DNA of 59,319 nucleotides from positions 1 through 59,319 of the forward strand of contig CAJLXA010000006.1 of assembly GCA_905210485.1 (NCBI GenBank). Reading direction: 5' to 3'. Below the pieces are notes generated by a model. It made no database searches, was not told the origin of the DNA, and worked only from the letters and a program-made list of their open reading frames with translations. Of the stretch, positions 1-5,986 are shown piece by piece. The position numbers and the translations under genes are program-made. Position 1 is the first letter of the stretch; each line of letters opens with the position of its first letter. This stretch comes from an uncultured Eubacteriales bacterium. Lineage in GTDB: Bacteria; Bacillota; Clostridia; Oscillospirales; CAG-272.

Positions 1-6
1 AATAAT

Positions 7-36
7 GCAGGAAAAACCGTAACGGTTTCTTCTGCA
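7..36 (+). terminator. Imperfect hairpin, possible terminator of a gene left of the window
   Basis: GCAG at 7-10 pairs with CTGC at 32-35 and AAACCGT with ACGGTTT closes the inner stem, with about two mismatches. No clear T run follows, so this is a weak terminator call. It lies just before the tRNA promoter, where the upstream transcript would be expected to end. Confidence 0.35.
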
Positions 37-81
37 TTTAATGATACTCTCAACAAAAACAAAAAACTTTTTAGAAATGTC

Positions 82-110
82 TTGACAAACGGCGCGTTAT
101 TGTGTATAAT
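82..110 (+). promoter_or_regulatory. Sigma-A type promoter of tRNA-Leu
   Basis: TTGACA at 82-87 and TATAAT at 105-110 are both perfect consensus hexamers with a 17-base spacer. The tRNA begins 13 bases after the -10 box. Confidence 0.93.
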
Positions 111-122
111 AGCAATGTTCAC

Positions 123-206
123 GCGAGAGTGGCGGAACTGGCAGACGCGCACGTTTGAGGGGCGTGTGGATTTTCCATACGGGTTCAAGTCCCGTCTCTC
201 GCACCA
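123..206 (+). tRNA. tRNA-Leu (anticodon GAG), CCA encoded
   Basis: The 7-bp acceptor stem GCGAGAG/CTCTCGC closes at 123-129 and 196-202, followed by discriminator A203 and a genomically encoded CCA at 204-206. The D arm carries the AACTGGCAGAC pattern of class II tRNAs. The anticodon stem CACGT/GCGTG (one T-G pair) holds loop TTGAGGG with anticodon GAG at 157-159, which reads CUC and CUU leucine codons. A long variable arm (TGG-ATTTT-CCA) and the T arm GGGTTCAAGTCCC follow. The long variable arm and the anticodon agree on leucine. The gene has its own promoter and terminator, so it is a single-gene unit. Confidence 0.97.
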
Positions 207-225
207 AAGTGAGTGTTCTTTCCAT

Positions 226-262
226 GTGGGGGGTGCATGGAGGATGCCCACTTTATTTTTTT
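226..262 (+). terminator. Rho-independent terminator after tRNA-Leu
   Basis: GTGGG at 226-230 can pair with CCCAC at 247-251, followed directly by TTTATTTTTTT. It lies 20 bases after the CCA end of the tRNA. The loop is long (16 bases) and can fold further. Confidence 0.6.
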
Positions 263-316
263 GCTGTCGGAAACGCGGTCATCACAAATTGACGTTTTCA
301 GATTTTATTATACTTC

Positions 317-404
317 ATTATACAGCCGTACAGGATTATACAGCCGCGCAGAATTATACAGCCGTGCGGATTATACAGCCGTGCGGATTATACAGCCGTG
401 CAGG
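317..404 (+). repeat. Five tandem copies of a 17-18 bp unit
   Basis: The unit ATTATACAGCCGTGCGG recurs five times head to tail between 317 and 404, with lengths 18, 18, 17, 17 and 18. The first eleven bases (ATTATACAGCC) are invariant; the last six or seven vary between GTACAGG, GCGCAGA, GTGCGG and GTGCAGG. No open frame with a ribosome site covers it. There are no spacers, so it is not a CRISPR array. The rest of the interval from the tRNA terminator to the promoter at 628 holds nothing I recognise. Confidence 0.85.
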
Positions 405-627
405 AAAAACTCTTCCGTATTTTTATCCGGCAAATACGGAATTATTCCCGAAAGCCGTGCCCTCTCCGCAACAAAAATTTCTCTTGCCGTATGTCCCCTA
501 TCCGAAAACGCGCTGTCGAACGCTCCCGGTCTCTCCGTCGGGCGCTTTTTTATTTTCCGAATCCGGCCGATCTTATTCCGTTTCAAAACCGTTCCGGAAA
601 GACGGCGAAAGCCACGCGATTTTGCAC

Positions 628-656
628 TTGACATGTCGAAAAACATCTGCTATACT
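628..656 (+). promoter_or_regulatory. Promoter upstream of the YczE/YitT-like gene
   Basis: TTGACA at 628-633 and TATACT at 651-656 with a 17-base spacer. Transcription would start near 663, giving a leader of about 130 bases before the start codon at 796. Confidence 0.85.
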
Positions 657-662
657 TTTACA

Positions 663-752
663 GACCGGAAAAATATTTCCCGGAAAACGCGGTTTCGCAA
701 AACCGCGCCGAAAATAATCTGCCGAAACCCGATGGTACCATCGGGTTTTTCT
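663..752 (+). promoter_or_regulatory. Two-hairpin leader ending in a terminator: attenuator or small RNA
   Basis: Hairpin 1 is CGCGGTTT (688-695) / AAACCGCG (700-707) with loop CGCA. Hairpin 2 is a perfect 24-base palindrome at 725-748 (AAACCCGATGG/CCATCGGGTTT type arms), followed by T residues to 750. That is a complete intrinsic terminator between a strong promoter and the next start codon. Either it attenuates the downstream gene or it ends a small RNA of about 88 nt. No leader peptide with a convincing ribosome site is seen. Confidence 0.6.
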
Positions 753-795
753 GCGGAATCCGTCCGAAAAATTTTATAATAAGGAAGTATGAAGC

Positions 796-1515
796 ATGAA
801 AATCAAATTGCCGAGTGAAATCGCCTATCTCCTTGCCATTCTGATTTTGTCGTTTGCCGTAGCCATGCTTACCGCCGCGGATTTCGGCATCTCCATGATC
901 GTCGCACCCGCTTACCTCCTCAGTCTCAAAACCGGCTTTCTGTCTTTCGGTCAGGCAGAATATGTGATTCAGGCGGGTATATTCGTTCTCCTGTGCCTGC
1001 TTCTCCGCCGGTTCCGCGTGGTTTATCTTACCTCCTTTCTCACCTGTCTCATCTACGGCGCGGTACTGGATCTCTGGCGCCGTATCCCGTTTTTCAACCC
1101 GCAGATCACGGCGCCGGGAAGTATGCCGACCGGAGCGCGTATCCCGATGTTTATCGTCGGTATGCTCCTCACTTCGGTCTCCGTAGCGCTGTTTTATAAA
1201 GTCTATCTCTATCCGCAGGTCTACGATTTCTTTGTAAAAGGCGTCAGCGAAAAATACCGCCTGAACCGCTCGGTCTTCAAGACGGTATTTGACCTCATCT
1301 GCCTTGCGGCGGCCACGGCAATGACCTTTGCCTTCTTCGGAGAATGGAAAGGCATCGGTTGGGGGACGCTGATTATGGCGGTCTTCAACGGCACACTGAT
1401 CGGCCTGTTCTGCCGCTTCTTCGACGCGCACTTTGAGATTCTGCCCCTGTTTCCGAAGTTCGCCGCCCGTTTTGACCTTGAAGAAACTTCGGAAACAATA
1501 CATACCGCCACTTGA
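796..1515 (+). CDS. YczE/YitT-like (DUF6198-type) integral membrane protein
   Basis: A 239-residue polytopic membrane protein with about five hydrophobic segments (roughly residues 8-28, 50-70, 75-95, 112-135, 165-215). The pattern AADFGISMIVAPAYLLS near the N-terminus and the spacing of helices match YczE/YitT-type proteins, whose substrate is unknown. The start at 796 is preceded by AAGGAAG at 781-787. The gene stands alone between its own promoter and the next promoter, which overlaps its stop codon. The family call is from overall pattern; no function is claimed. Confidence 0.7.
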   Translation: MKIKLPSEIAYLLAILILSFAVAMLTAADFGISMIVAPAYLLSLKTGFLSFGQAEYVIQAGIFVLLCLLLRRFRVVYLTSFLTCLIYGAVLDLWRRIPFFNPQITAPGSMPTGARIPMFIVGMLLTSVSVALFYKVYLYPQVYDFFVKGVSEKYRLNRSVFKTVFDLICLAAATAMTFAFFGEWKGIGWGTLIMAVFNGTLIGLFCRFFDAHFEILPLFPKFAARFDLEETSETIHTAT

Positions 1516-1540
1516 CAAGCGGAAAAACGCATGATATAAT
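1512..1540 (+). promoter_or_regulatory. Promoter of pnuC, overlapping the upstream stop codon
   Basis: TTGACA at 1512-1517 (containing the TGA stop of the upstream gene at 1513-1515) and TATAAT at 1535-1540, spacer 17. The resulting leader is about 255 bases long. Confidence 0.92.
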
Positions 1541-1710
1541 GTGCGTAAGATTTTCGGCATGGCGCTGTCTCTTCTCTGCGGACGGTCGGCATGACTGTGC
1601 GAAAAAGGACGTTTCTCCCGAATCCGTACCGCTTTTCGTGTGAGTCGCCGTTTTCGCATATATCGCCGGAATATTTCGGAATCATTATTAAAATAAATAT
1701 ATTCGGTTGC

Positions 1711-1780
1711 CACCGGGTAGCCGAGATGCGAAAGCATTCGTGATACATCATTAGGTCTCAGAAGATGTATGCACGGGTGC
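1711..1780 (+). promoter_or_regulatory. Structured pnuC leader with a candidate pseudoknot; possible riboswitch of unassigned class
   Basis: Within the long leader an outer CACC (1711-1714) / GGTG (1776-1779) stem encloses two hairpins: ATGC-GAAA-GCAT at 1726-1737, and a 7-bp stem ATACATC (1743-1749) / GATGTAT (1764-1770) with a 14-base loop. The loop contains TCTC at 1756-1759, which can pair with GAGA at 1723-1726 to form a pseudoknot. The element ends about 10 bases before the GAGGAGG ribosome site. Because pnuC imports an NAD precursor, an NAD-related ligand is a reasonable guess, but I cannot match it to a known class from memory. Confidence 0.5.
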
Positions 1781-1803
1781 TTTTTCATTTGAGGAGGTTT
1801 ATT

Positions 1804-2523
1804 ATGCTGGCTTTTCTGAAACGGAGTATCGCTTCTTTTTCCCTCGGTGAACGTATCCTGTTCACCGTGTCGGCAACGTTCATCGTTGCGTCATTCTTAA
1901 TTTTTGACAGAGAAAATTACATGACGCTTGCGGCGTCGCTCATCGGTGTCACATCGCTCCTGTATAATGCCAAAGGGAACCCGGTCGGACAGGCGCTGAT
2001 GGTGATATTCAGTATTCTGTACGGCATTATTTCCTATACGTTCAATTATTACGGCGAAATAATCACCTACCTCGGCATGACCATGCCGATGGCTTTTTTT
2101 GCACTGATAAGCTGGCTCCGTCATCCCTACCGCGGCAATCGTTCCGAGGTGGCCGTAAACCGTCTCCGCGCACGGGAATACGGACTTATATTTCTGGCGG
2201 CGGCAGGCGTAACGGTCGCGTTCGGATATATTCTCGCGTATTTCAATACGGCGAACATCATACCGAGTACCCTATCCGTTACGACAAGTTTTATTGCCGT
2301 TTACCTGACATTCAGAAGAAGTCCCTGCTATGCGCTCGGATATGCGGCCAATGACATTGTGCTTATCATTCTCTGGATTCTTGCCGCGCGTGAAGACATC
2401 TCTTACCTGTCGGTCGTCATTTGCTTTTCCTGTTTCCTCGTTAACGATCTATACGGCTTTTTCAGTTGGAAAAAAGCCGAAAAAAGGCAAAGAAACGAAG
2501 CAGCATTGCCCCCGCAGAATTGA
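1804..2523 (+). CDS. pnuC: PnuC-family nicotinamide riboside (or related vitamin) transporter
   Basis: A 239-residue protein with about seven membrane helices. It has the PnuC signatures: the LGMTMPMAFFALISWLRHPY segment in the middle and the NDIVLIILWI segment near residue 190, where PnuC-type carriers bind the ligand. PnuC proteins carry out facilitated uptake of nicotinamide riboside for NAD synthesis; relatives move thiamine or riboflavin. The start at 1804 is chosen over an in-frame ATG at 1765 because GAGGAGG at 1791-1797 has the right spacing. The gene is monocistronic, with its own promoter and a long structured leader that suggests RNA-level control. Confidence 0.85.
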   Translation: MLAFLKRSIASFSLGERILFTVSATFIVASFLIFDRENYMTLAASLIGVTSLLYNAKGNPVGQALMVIFSILYGIISYTFNYYGEIITYLGMTMPMAFFALISWLRHPYRGNRSEVAVNRLRAREYGLIFLAAAGVTVAFGYILAYFNTANIIPSTLSVTTSFIAVYLTFRRSPCYALGYAANDIVLIILWILAAREDISYLSVVICFSCFLVNDLYGFFSWKKAEKRQRNEAALPPQN

Positions 2524-2548
2524 CAATCCGGCGGATATACGGTATAAT
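2520..2548 (+). promoter_or_regulatory. Promoter of the YoaK-like gene, overlapping the pnuC stop
   Basis: TTGACA at 2520-2525 overlaps the pnuC TGA at 2521-2523; TATAAT at 2543-2548; spacer 17. The leader to the start codon is about 170 bases. Confidence 0.9.
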
Positions 2549-2582
2549 AAATAGGTCGGTTTCCCGTATAGAGCAAATTCGA

Positions 2583-2660
2583 CGGGCAAAGACACAGAGA
2601 AACGATGAGTCTTTCTGCCCGCCGGATCTTCCCGTTCGCCAAGGAGAACCCCGGCGGCGA
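2583..2660 (+). promoter_or_regulatory. Structured leader of the YoaK-like gene
   Basis: CGGGCA (2583-2588) and AAGAC (2589-2593) pair with GTCTT (2609-2613) and TGCCCG (2616-2621), forming a long hairpin with a small bulge. A second hairpin, GTTCGCC with GGCGAAAC, follows at about 2634-2663. The arrangement resembles a regulatory RNA, but no class is recognised. Confidence 0.4.
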
Positions 2661-2727
2661 AACGAAGAAAAACGTCGCACCGGTCGCAAGGAACGGAAAA
2701 CCGCAGCCTTATCCGAAAGGAGAACAT

Positions 2728-3435
2728 ATGAAATACCGATCCGCCCCCCGCGGACAGATGTCCGACACTTTTCTCACGGCATTTTTTGTTATGATGTCGG
2801 CCGGCGTTCAGGACGCCTATACATACTTTTTCCGCGGCGGTGTATTCGCCAACGCGCAAACGGGAAACATCGTGCTTCTGAGCGTTGCTCTTTTCCGCGG
2901 GGATTGGCATGGCGTTCTGAAGTTCCTGATTCCGATCACGGCTTTTGCTTTCGGCGTAGCGGCGGCGGAATTTCTGCACGGACATTTCCGTCATTCCGAA
3001 AAACTGCACTGGCGGCAGGCTGTGCTTCTTATGGAAATCGCCGTTCTGTTTCTTGTCGGATTTTTGCCGCATACGGTCGATCACCTTGCAAACGCCGCCG
3101 TTTCTTTTGCCTGCGCCATGCAACTGCAATCTTTCCGCAAACTGCGCGGTTACGCCTATGCCAGCACCATGTGCATCGGCAACCTGCGGAGCGGTACCGA
3201 GGCTTTCTGCGCGTTCATTCGCACGCGCGACAGGCAGGATCTGTATCGCTCGCTTACTTATTTTGCTGTTATTCTCCTGTTTGCCGTAGGCGCGGGACTT
3301 GGCGGAATTCTCTCTTTGCGCGTCGGTGTCCACGCCATCTTTCTCTCCTGTATACTCCTCCTGTGCGGCTTTTTTGTCATGTTCGCCCATAGCAAGCCGC
3401 CCGTCGATTCAACCGAAAAAACAGAAGATATGTAA
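2728..3435 (+). CDS. YoaK family (DUF1275) membrane protein
   Basis: A 235-residue protein with about six hydrophobic segments. The N-terminal pattern FFVMMSAGVQDAYTYF followed by ANAQTGNIVLL is the hallmark of the DUF1275/YoaK family (in which a G-x-x-D-A pair is followed by a QTGN motif). The family's function is not settled. The start at 2728 is preceded by AAAGGAGAACAT; an upstream in-frame ATG at 2605 lies in the structured leader and has no ribosome site. The gene is monocistronic with its own promoter and terminator. Confidence 0.82.
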   Translation: MKYRSAPRGQMSDTFLTAFFVMMSAGVQDAYTYFFRGGVFANAQTGNIVLLSVALFRGDWHGVLKFLIPITAFAFGVAAAEFLHGHFRHSEKLHWRQAVLLMEIAVLFLVGFLPHTVDHLANAAVSFACAMQLQSFRKLRGYAYASTMCIGNLRSGTEAFCAFIRTRDRQDLYRSLTYFAVILLFAVGAGLGGILSLRVGVHAIFLSCILLLCGFFVMFAHSKPPVDSTEKTEDM

Positions 3436-3464
3436 ACTTATATTCTCATTTTAAAGAATATTTT

Positions 3465-3495
3465 AAAAACGGAGCATGACCGCTCCGTTTTTTAT
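3465..3495 (+). terminator. Terminator of the YoaK-like gene
   Basis: CGGAGC at 3470-3475 pairs with GCTCCG at 3482-3487, flanked by A5 before and TTTTTTT after. Confidence 0.88.
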
Positions 3496-3585
3496 TTTGA
3501 TTTTTTCAAATTCCGGTCATCTCATTTATGCAATACCGTCTTGCGTTATCCGCCTTTCTCCGCCATGTGATTTTTTGTTTTCGGC

Positions 3586-3614
3586 TTGACAAAAATCATA
3601 TGCGGTGTTATAAT
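3586..3614 (+). promoter_or_regulatory. Promoter of the darA-like gene
   Basis: TTGACA at 3586-3591 and TATAAT at 3609-3614, spacer 17. The leader is about 85 bases and is highly structured. Confidence 0.92.
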
Positions 3615-3629
3615 CCCGTTTAGGATTAA

Positions 3630-3701
3630 AGAGCCGGGGAACCCCGCCCGTCCGGCGGGTCTTTCGGCGACCGGCTTCATATTATATATAAAGGGGGCTC
3701 T
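3630..3701 (+). promoter_or_regulatory. Bistable leader that can bury the darA-like ribosome site
   Basis: AGAGCCGG at 3630-3637 can pair with CCGGCT at 3671-3676, enclosing a strong CCCGCC/GGCGGG hairpin at about 3642-3659. The same AGAGCC can instead pair with GGCTCT at 3696-3701, which overlaps the AAGGGGG ribosome site (3691-3697) nine bases before the start codon. Two mutually exclusive folds, one exposing and one hiding the ribosome site, are the layout of a translational switch. It is too short to be the ydaO-type cyclic-di-AMP riboswitch. Confidence 0.5.
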
Positions 3702-3706
3702 CTGTC

Positions 3707-4042
3707 ATGAGCAATCAGAACGAAAAGATGATTATGGCCATTATGGCCGGTGAACTGTATGCCGATGTGACGCGCGACCTGAATGAAAACGGGTATTACA
3801 CCACTTTTCTCGGCAGTACGGGCGGATTTTTGCAAAAGAAAACCGTTACACTGATGATCGGCCTCGGAAGCGGCGACTTGGAAACCGCCCTCGCCATACT
3901 GAAAAAGCACGCCGTCCCGCATGCGGGCAGTAATCTTCTCACAACAACGGAGGTCATCGGTTTTCCGACAACGCCCGTCAAAGTGGAAAGCGGCGGTATC
4001 GTCGTCTTCGTCATGAATATCGAAAGCTGCACAAAATTCTGA
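3707..4042 (+). CDS. darA: Cyclic-di-AMP receptor-like protein (DarA/PstA, DUF970 family)
   Basis: 111 residues, the usual length of this PII-like family. The central TGGFL motif followed by a T-x-MIG strand and the C-terminal GG-x-VVFVMN-x-E segment match DarA/PstA proteins, cytosolic trimers that bind cyclic-di-AMP between subunits. From recall of the S. aureus PstA sequence, the Asn and Thr of the N-x-R-x-T ligand stretch are kept, but the Arg is Tyr, and the near-terminal Gln is Lys. Ligand binding may therefore differ. The gene leads a probable operon with marR (12-base gap) and the MATE gene. Confidence 0.83.
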   Translation: MSNQNEKMIMAIMAGELYADVTRDLNENGYYTTFLGSTGGFLQKKTVTLMIGLGSGDLETALAILKKHAVPHAGSNLLTTTEVIGFPTTPVKVESGGIVVFVMNIESCTKF

Positions 4043-4054
4043 ACGGAGATACCG

Positions 4055-4573
4055 ATGGACGAACGGACGCAAACGGCGCTCACTGCGCTCAACCGCGCAA
4101 TTATCCGATACCGCGGGCTTTATGCACGCTGGTCGATGGCGCATGATCTCGGCTATCATGAAATGCTGGTTTTATACACCATTCACGAATCCGGTTACTG
4201 CACGCAGAAAATGATCTCCGACAATTATCTTTTACCGCGGCAAACGATCCACAACGTTATCTCCTGTATGCGCCGGAACGACTTTCTTACCGTCAGTAAG
4301 AAGGATTCAAAAGGGCGCGAAAAAGCGTTTGTCCTGACCGAAAAAGGGGAAGAATATGCACGTCCCCTGCTCTCGGATCTGCTCGGTATGGAAAGCGACG
4401 CCGTGCATGCCATCGGCGCGGAGACGGCGGAGACGATCGCCGCGCTCATCAACACGTATACGCACACGTTAAAAAGCGGAATGATACAGAGCGACGGCGA
4501 AAAAAAATCATGCATAACCAGAACGACGGACAAGATTTTTTCGGTACGCAGAGTATCGGGAAAATTCTTCTGA
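4055..4573 (+). CDS. MarR family transcriptional regulator
   Basis: 172 residues with a winged helix-turn-helix: the QKMISDNYLLPRQTIHNVI recognition region (about residues 50-68) and a wing with SKKDSKGREKAFVLT (about 82-96). The start at 4055 follows CGGAGAT. The gene overlaps the next one by 64 bases because it reads through an A8 tract at 4500-4507. With one A fewer it would end in EKNHA just after the MATE start codon, a normal coupled overlap. The C-terminal 22 residues therefore look like an artefact or slippage product. It probably regulates the adjacent MATE transporter. Confidence 0.85.
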   Translation: MDERTQTALTALNRAIIRYRGLYARWSMAHDLGYHEMLVLYTIHESGYCTQKMISDNYLLPRQTIHNVISCMRRNDFLTVSKKDSKGREKAFVLTEKGEEYARPLLSDLLGMESDAVHAIGAETAETIAALINTYTHTLKSGMIQSDGEKKSCITRTTDKIFSVRRVSGKFF

Positions 4574-5109
4574 AAATCGCCCCGCCTGTCATGCTTGCGC
4601 AGTTGATCCAGGCGCTTTACAATGTCGTCGGCAGTTTCTTTGTCGGCCGTTATTCGGATGACGCCCTGACCGCCGTCACGGTGATTTATCCGCTGCAACT
4701 CATTATTGTGGCGCTTGCGGTGGGCACCGGCGTCGGCGTCAACACCTATATGGCGCGTAAATACGCGCAGGGTTCTCCCGAAAAAGCGCGGGAAGCCGCG
4801 GGCACGGGCATGGTGCTTGCCTTTCTTTCATGGGCGGTGTTTTCCCTGATGACGCCGGTATTCTTTCAGGCGATCGGCAACGGATTTGCAAGTCTCATGC
4901 TTTCCCTGACGCGGCAGATTTTCGTACTTGTGCCGGTGTTCTTTCTGTTCTCACGGATTGGCCTTGCCTATTCGTGGATCGCCTTCCCCGTTGCGGAGAC
5001 GGTGGCGGGGGTGATCGGCATCATTCTGTATGCAAAGCAACTCCGGGAATGGCATTGCACCGGAAGATATAAACAAAAAAACACGACAACCGCCCGGTAT
5101 GACGGGTAA
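4510..5109 (+). CDS. MATE family efflux transporter with a large internal deletion
   Basis: 199 residues against about 450 for the family. Residues 1 to about 115 carry the N-terminal MATE pattern (PPVMLAQLIQALYNVVGSFFVG, then a GTGVGVNTYMARK segment). From about residue 118 the protein resumes with the family's C-terminal pattern (LSLTRQ-x3-LVP, then a SWIAFPVAE segment). The joint falls near 4850-4865. The frame is open across it, so this is an in-frame loss of about 250 residues and most helices. It is almost certainly not a working transporter. It follows a marR gene, as intact MATE genes often do. Confidence 0.75.
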   Translation: MHNQNDGQDFFGTQSIGKILLKIAPPVMLAQLIQALYNVVGSFFVGRYSDDALTAVTVIYPLQLIIVALAVGTGVGVNTYMARKYAQGSPEKAREAAGTGMVLAFLSWAVFSLMTPVFFQAIGNGFASLMLSLTRQIFVLVPVFFLFSRIGLAYSWIAFPVAETVAGVIGIILYAKQLREWHCTGRYKQKNTTTARYDG

Positions 5110-5986
5110 AGGAGGGATTTTTACGGACAAACAGGAACAGAAGTTGAAAAAGAAGAAAAGACTTTTTCTCATTATCTGGCTGTCTCTTATTGTCGTCATA
5201 CTCGCCGCGATCCTGATCCTCGCCCTGCAAAACACGGGAGGAACGGATGAAAGCATACGCGACGTAATGAAAGACGGCGTTCTTCACGACAAAAACAAAA
5301 TTTCACTCTTCGGACTGGCGGTCAATCCGGCGCTTATCTCCGCCTATACGGTAACGGCCATTCTGCTGTGCGCCGCGGCGGCCATACGCATCTTTGCGAT
5401 TCCGCGTTTCCGCTATGTGCCGGGGAAACTGCAGACCGTGATAGAAAAGGCCGTCGGCTTTTTCTCGGACATGGCCGGAAAAAACAGTCCGCACCGCCCG
5501 GATTTTGTGGGCGCCTATATCTTCAGCGCGGGCGTCTATATCTTCTTCAGCACCGTATTTGAACTGTTCGGCTGGCAGGTTGTAACGACGAAAGGTCGAT
5601 CGGTGGCGCTTCCCGCCCCCATTGCGGACATCAACGCCGCCATTGCCATGGGCGTTCTGTCCTATCTCGTAATCCTCGGAGCGGGCATTGCGAGAAACGG
5701 TTTCCGCGGCGCGCTCGGCGTTCTGAAAGACTTTTCGCTCCCCGTATCCATGAGTTTCCGTCTGTTCGGCGCGTTGCTCAGCGGTCTGCTCGTCACCGAA
5801 CTTGTTTATTATCAATTGTATCTCAGTTTTGTACTTCCCGTCTTTGTCGGCGTAATGTTTACGCTTTTGCACGCTTTGATACAGACCTATGTTCTCTCCA
5901 CGCTTGTTTCAATCTTCTACGGAGAAGCCGTTGAGCCGCGGAAGAAAAAACAAAAAAAATCCATTAAAGAGGTAAACGAATCATGA
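5099..5986 (+). CDS. atpB: ATP synthase Fo subunit a (start codon uncertain)
   Basis: Subunit a forms the ion half-channels next to the c-ring. About six membrane segments are visible, with the essential arginine in MSFRLFGALLSG, the helix-5 motif; the usual Asn after RLFG is Ala. The start is unclear. ATG 5099 has no ribosome site before it. The strong AAGGAGGG at 5109-5116 points to about 5123, where the codon is ACG. TTG at 5144, behind AGGAAC, would give a natural N-terminus (MKKKKRLFLIIW). The coordinate given is the outer ATG. The gene opens the ATP synthase operon, directly after the damaged MATE gene and without a visible promoter of its own. Confidence 0.88.
   Translation: MTGKGGIFTDKQEQKLKKKKRLFLIIWLSLIVVILAAILILALQNTGGTDESIRDVMKDGVLHDKNKISLFGLAVNPALISAYTVTAILLCAAAAIRIFAIPRFRYVPGKLQTVIEKAVGFFSDMAGKNSPHRPDFVGAYIFSAGVYIFFSTVFELFGWQVVTTKGRSVALPAPIADINAAIAMGVLSYLVILGAGIARNGFRGALGVLKDFSLPVSMSFRLFGALLSGLLVTELVYYQLYLSFVLPVFVGVMFTLLHALIQTYVLSTLVSIFYGEAVEPRKKKQKKSIKEVNES

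Noticed and set aside
317..404. CRISPR array
   Set aside because: The units are directly adjacent with no unique spacers, and no cas genes are nearby.
1221..1751. Minus-strand frames at 658-1788 and 1221-1751
   Set aside because: They overlap the clear plus-strand membrane protein, two promoters and the structured pnuC leader, and their translations show no family pattern.
3630..3701. ydaO-type cyclic-di-AMP riboswitch
   Set aside because: The known aptamer is more than 100 bases with two pseudo-symmetric junctions; this leader is about 70 bases and lacks its conserved parts as I recall them.
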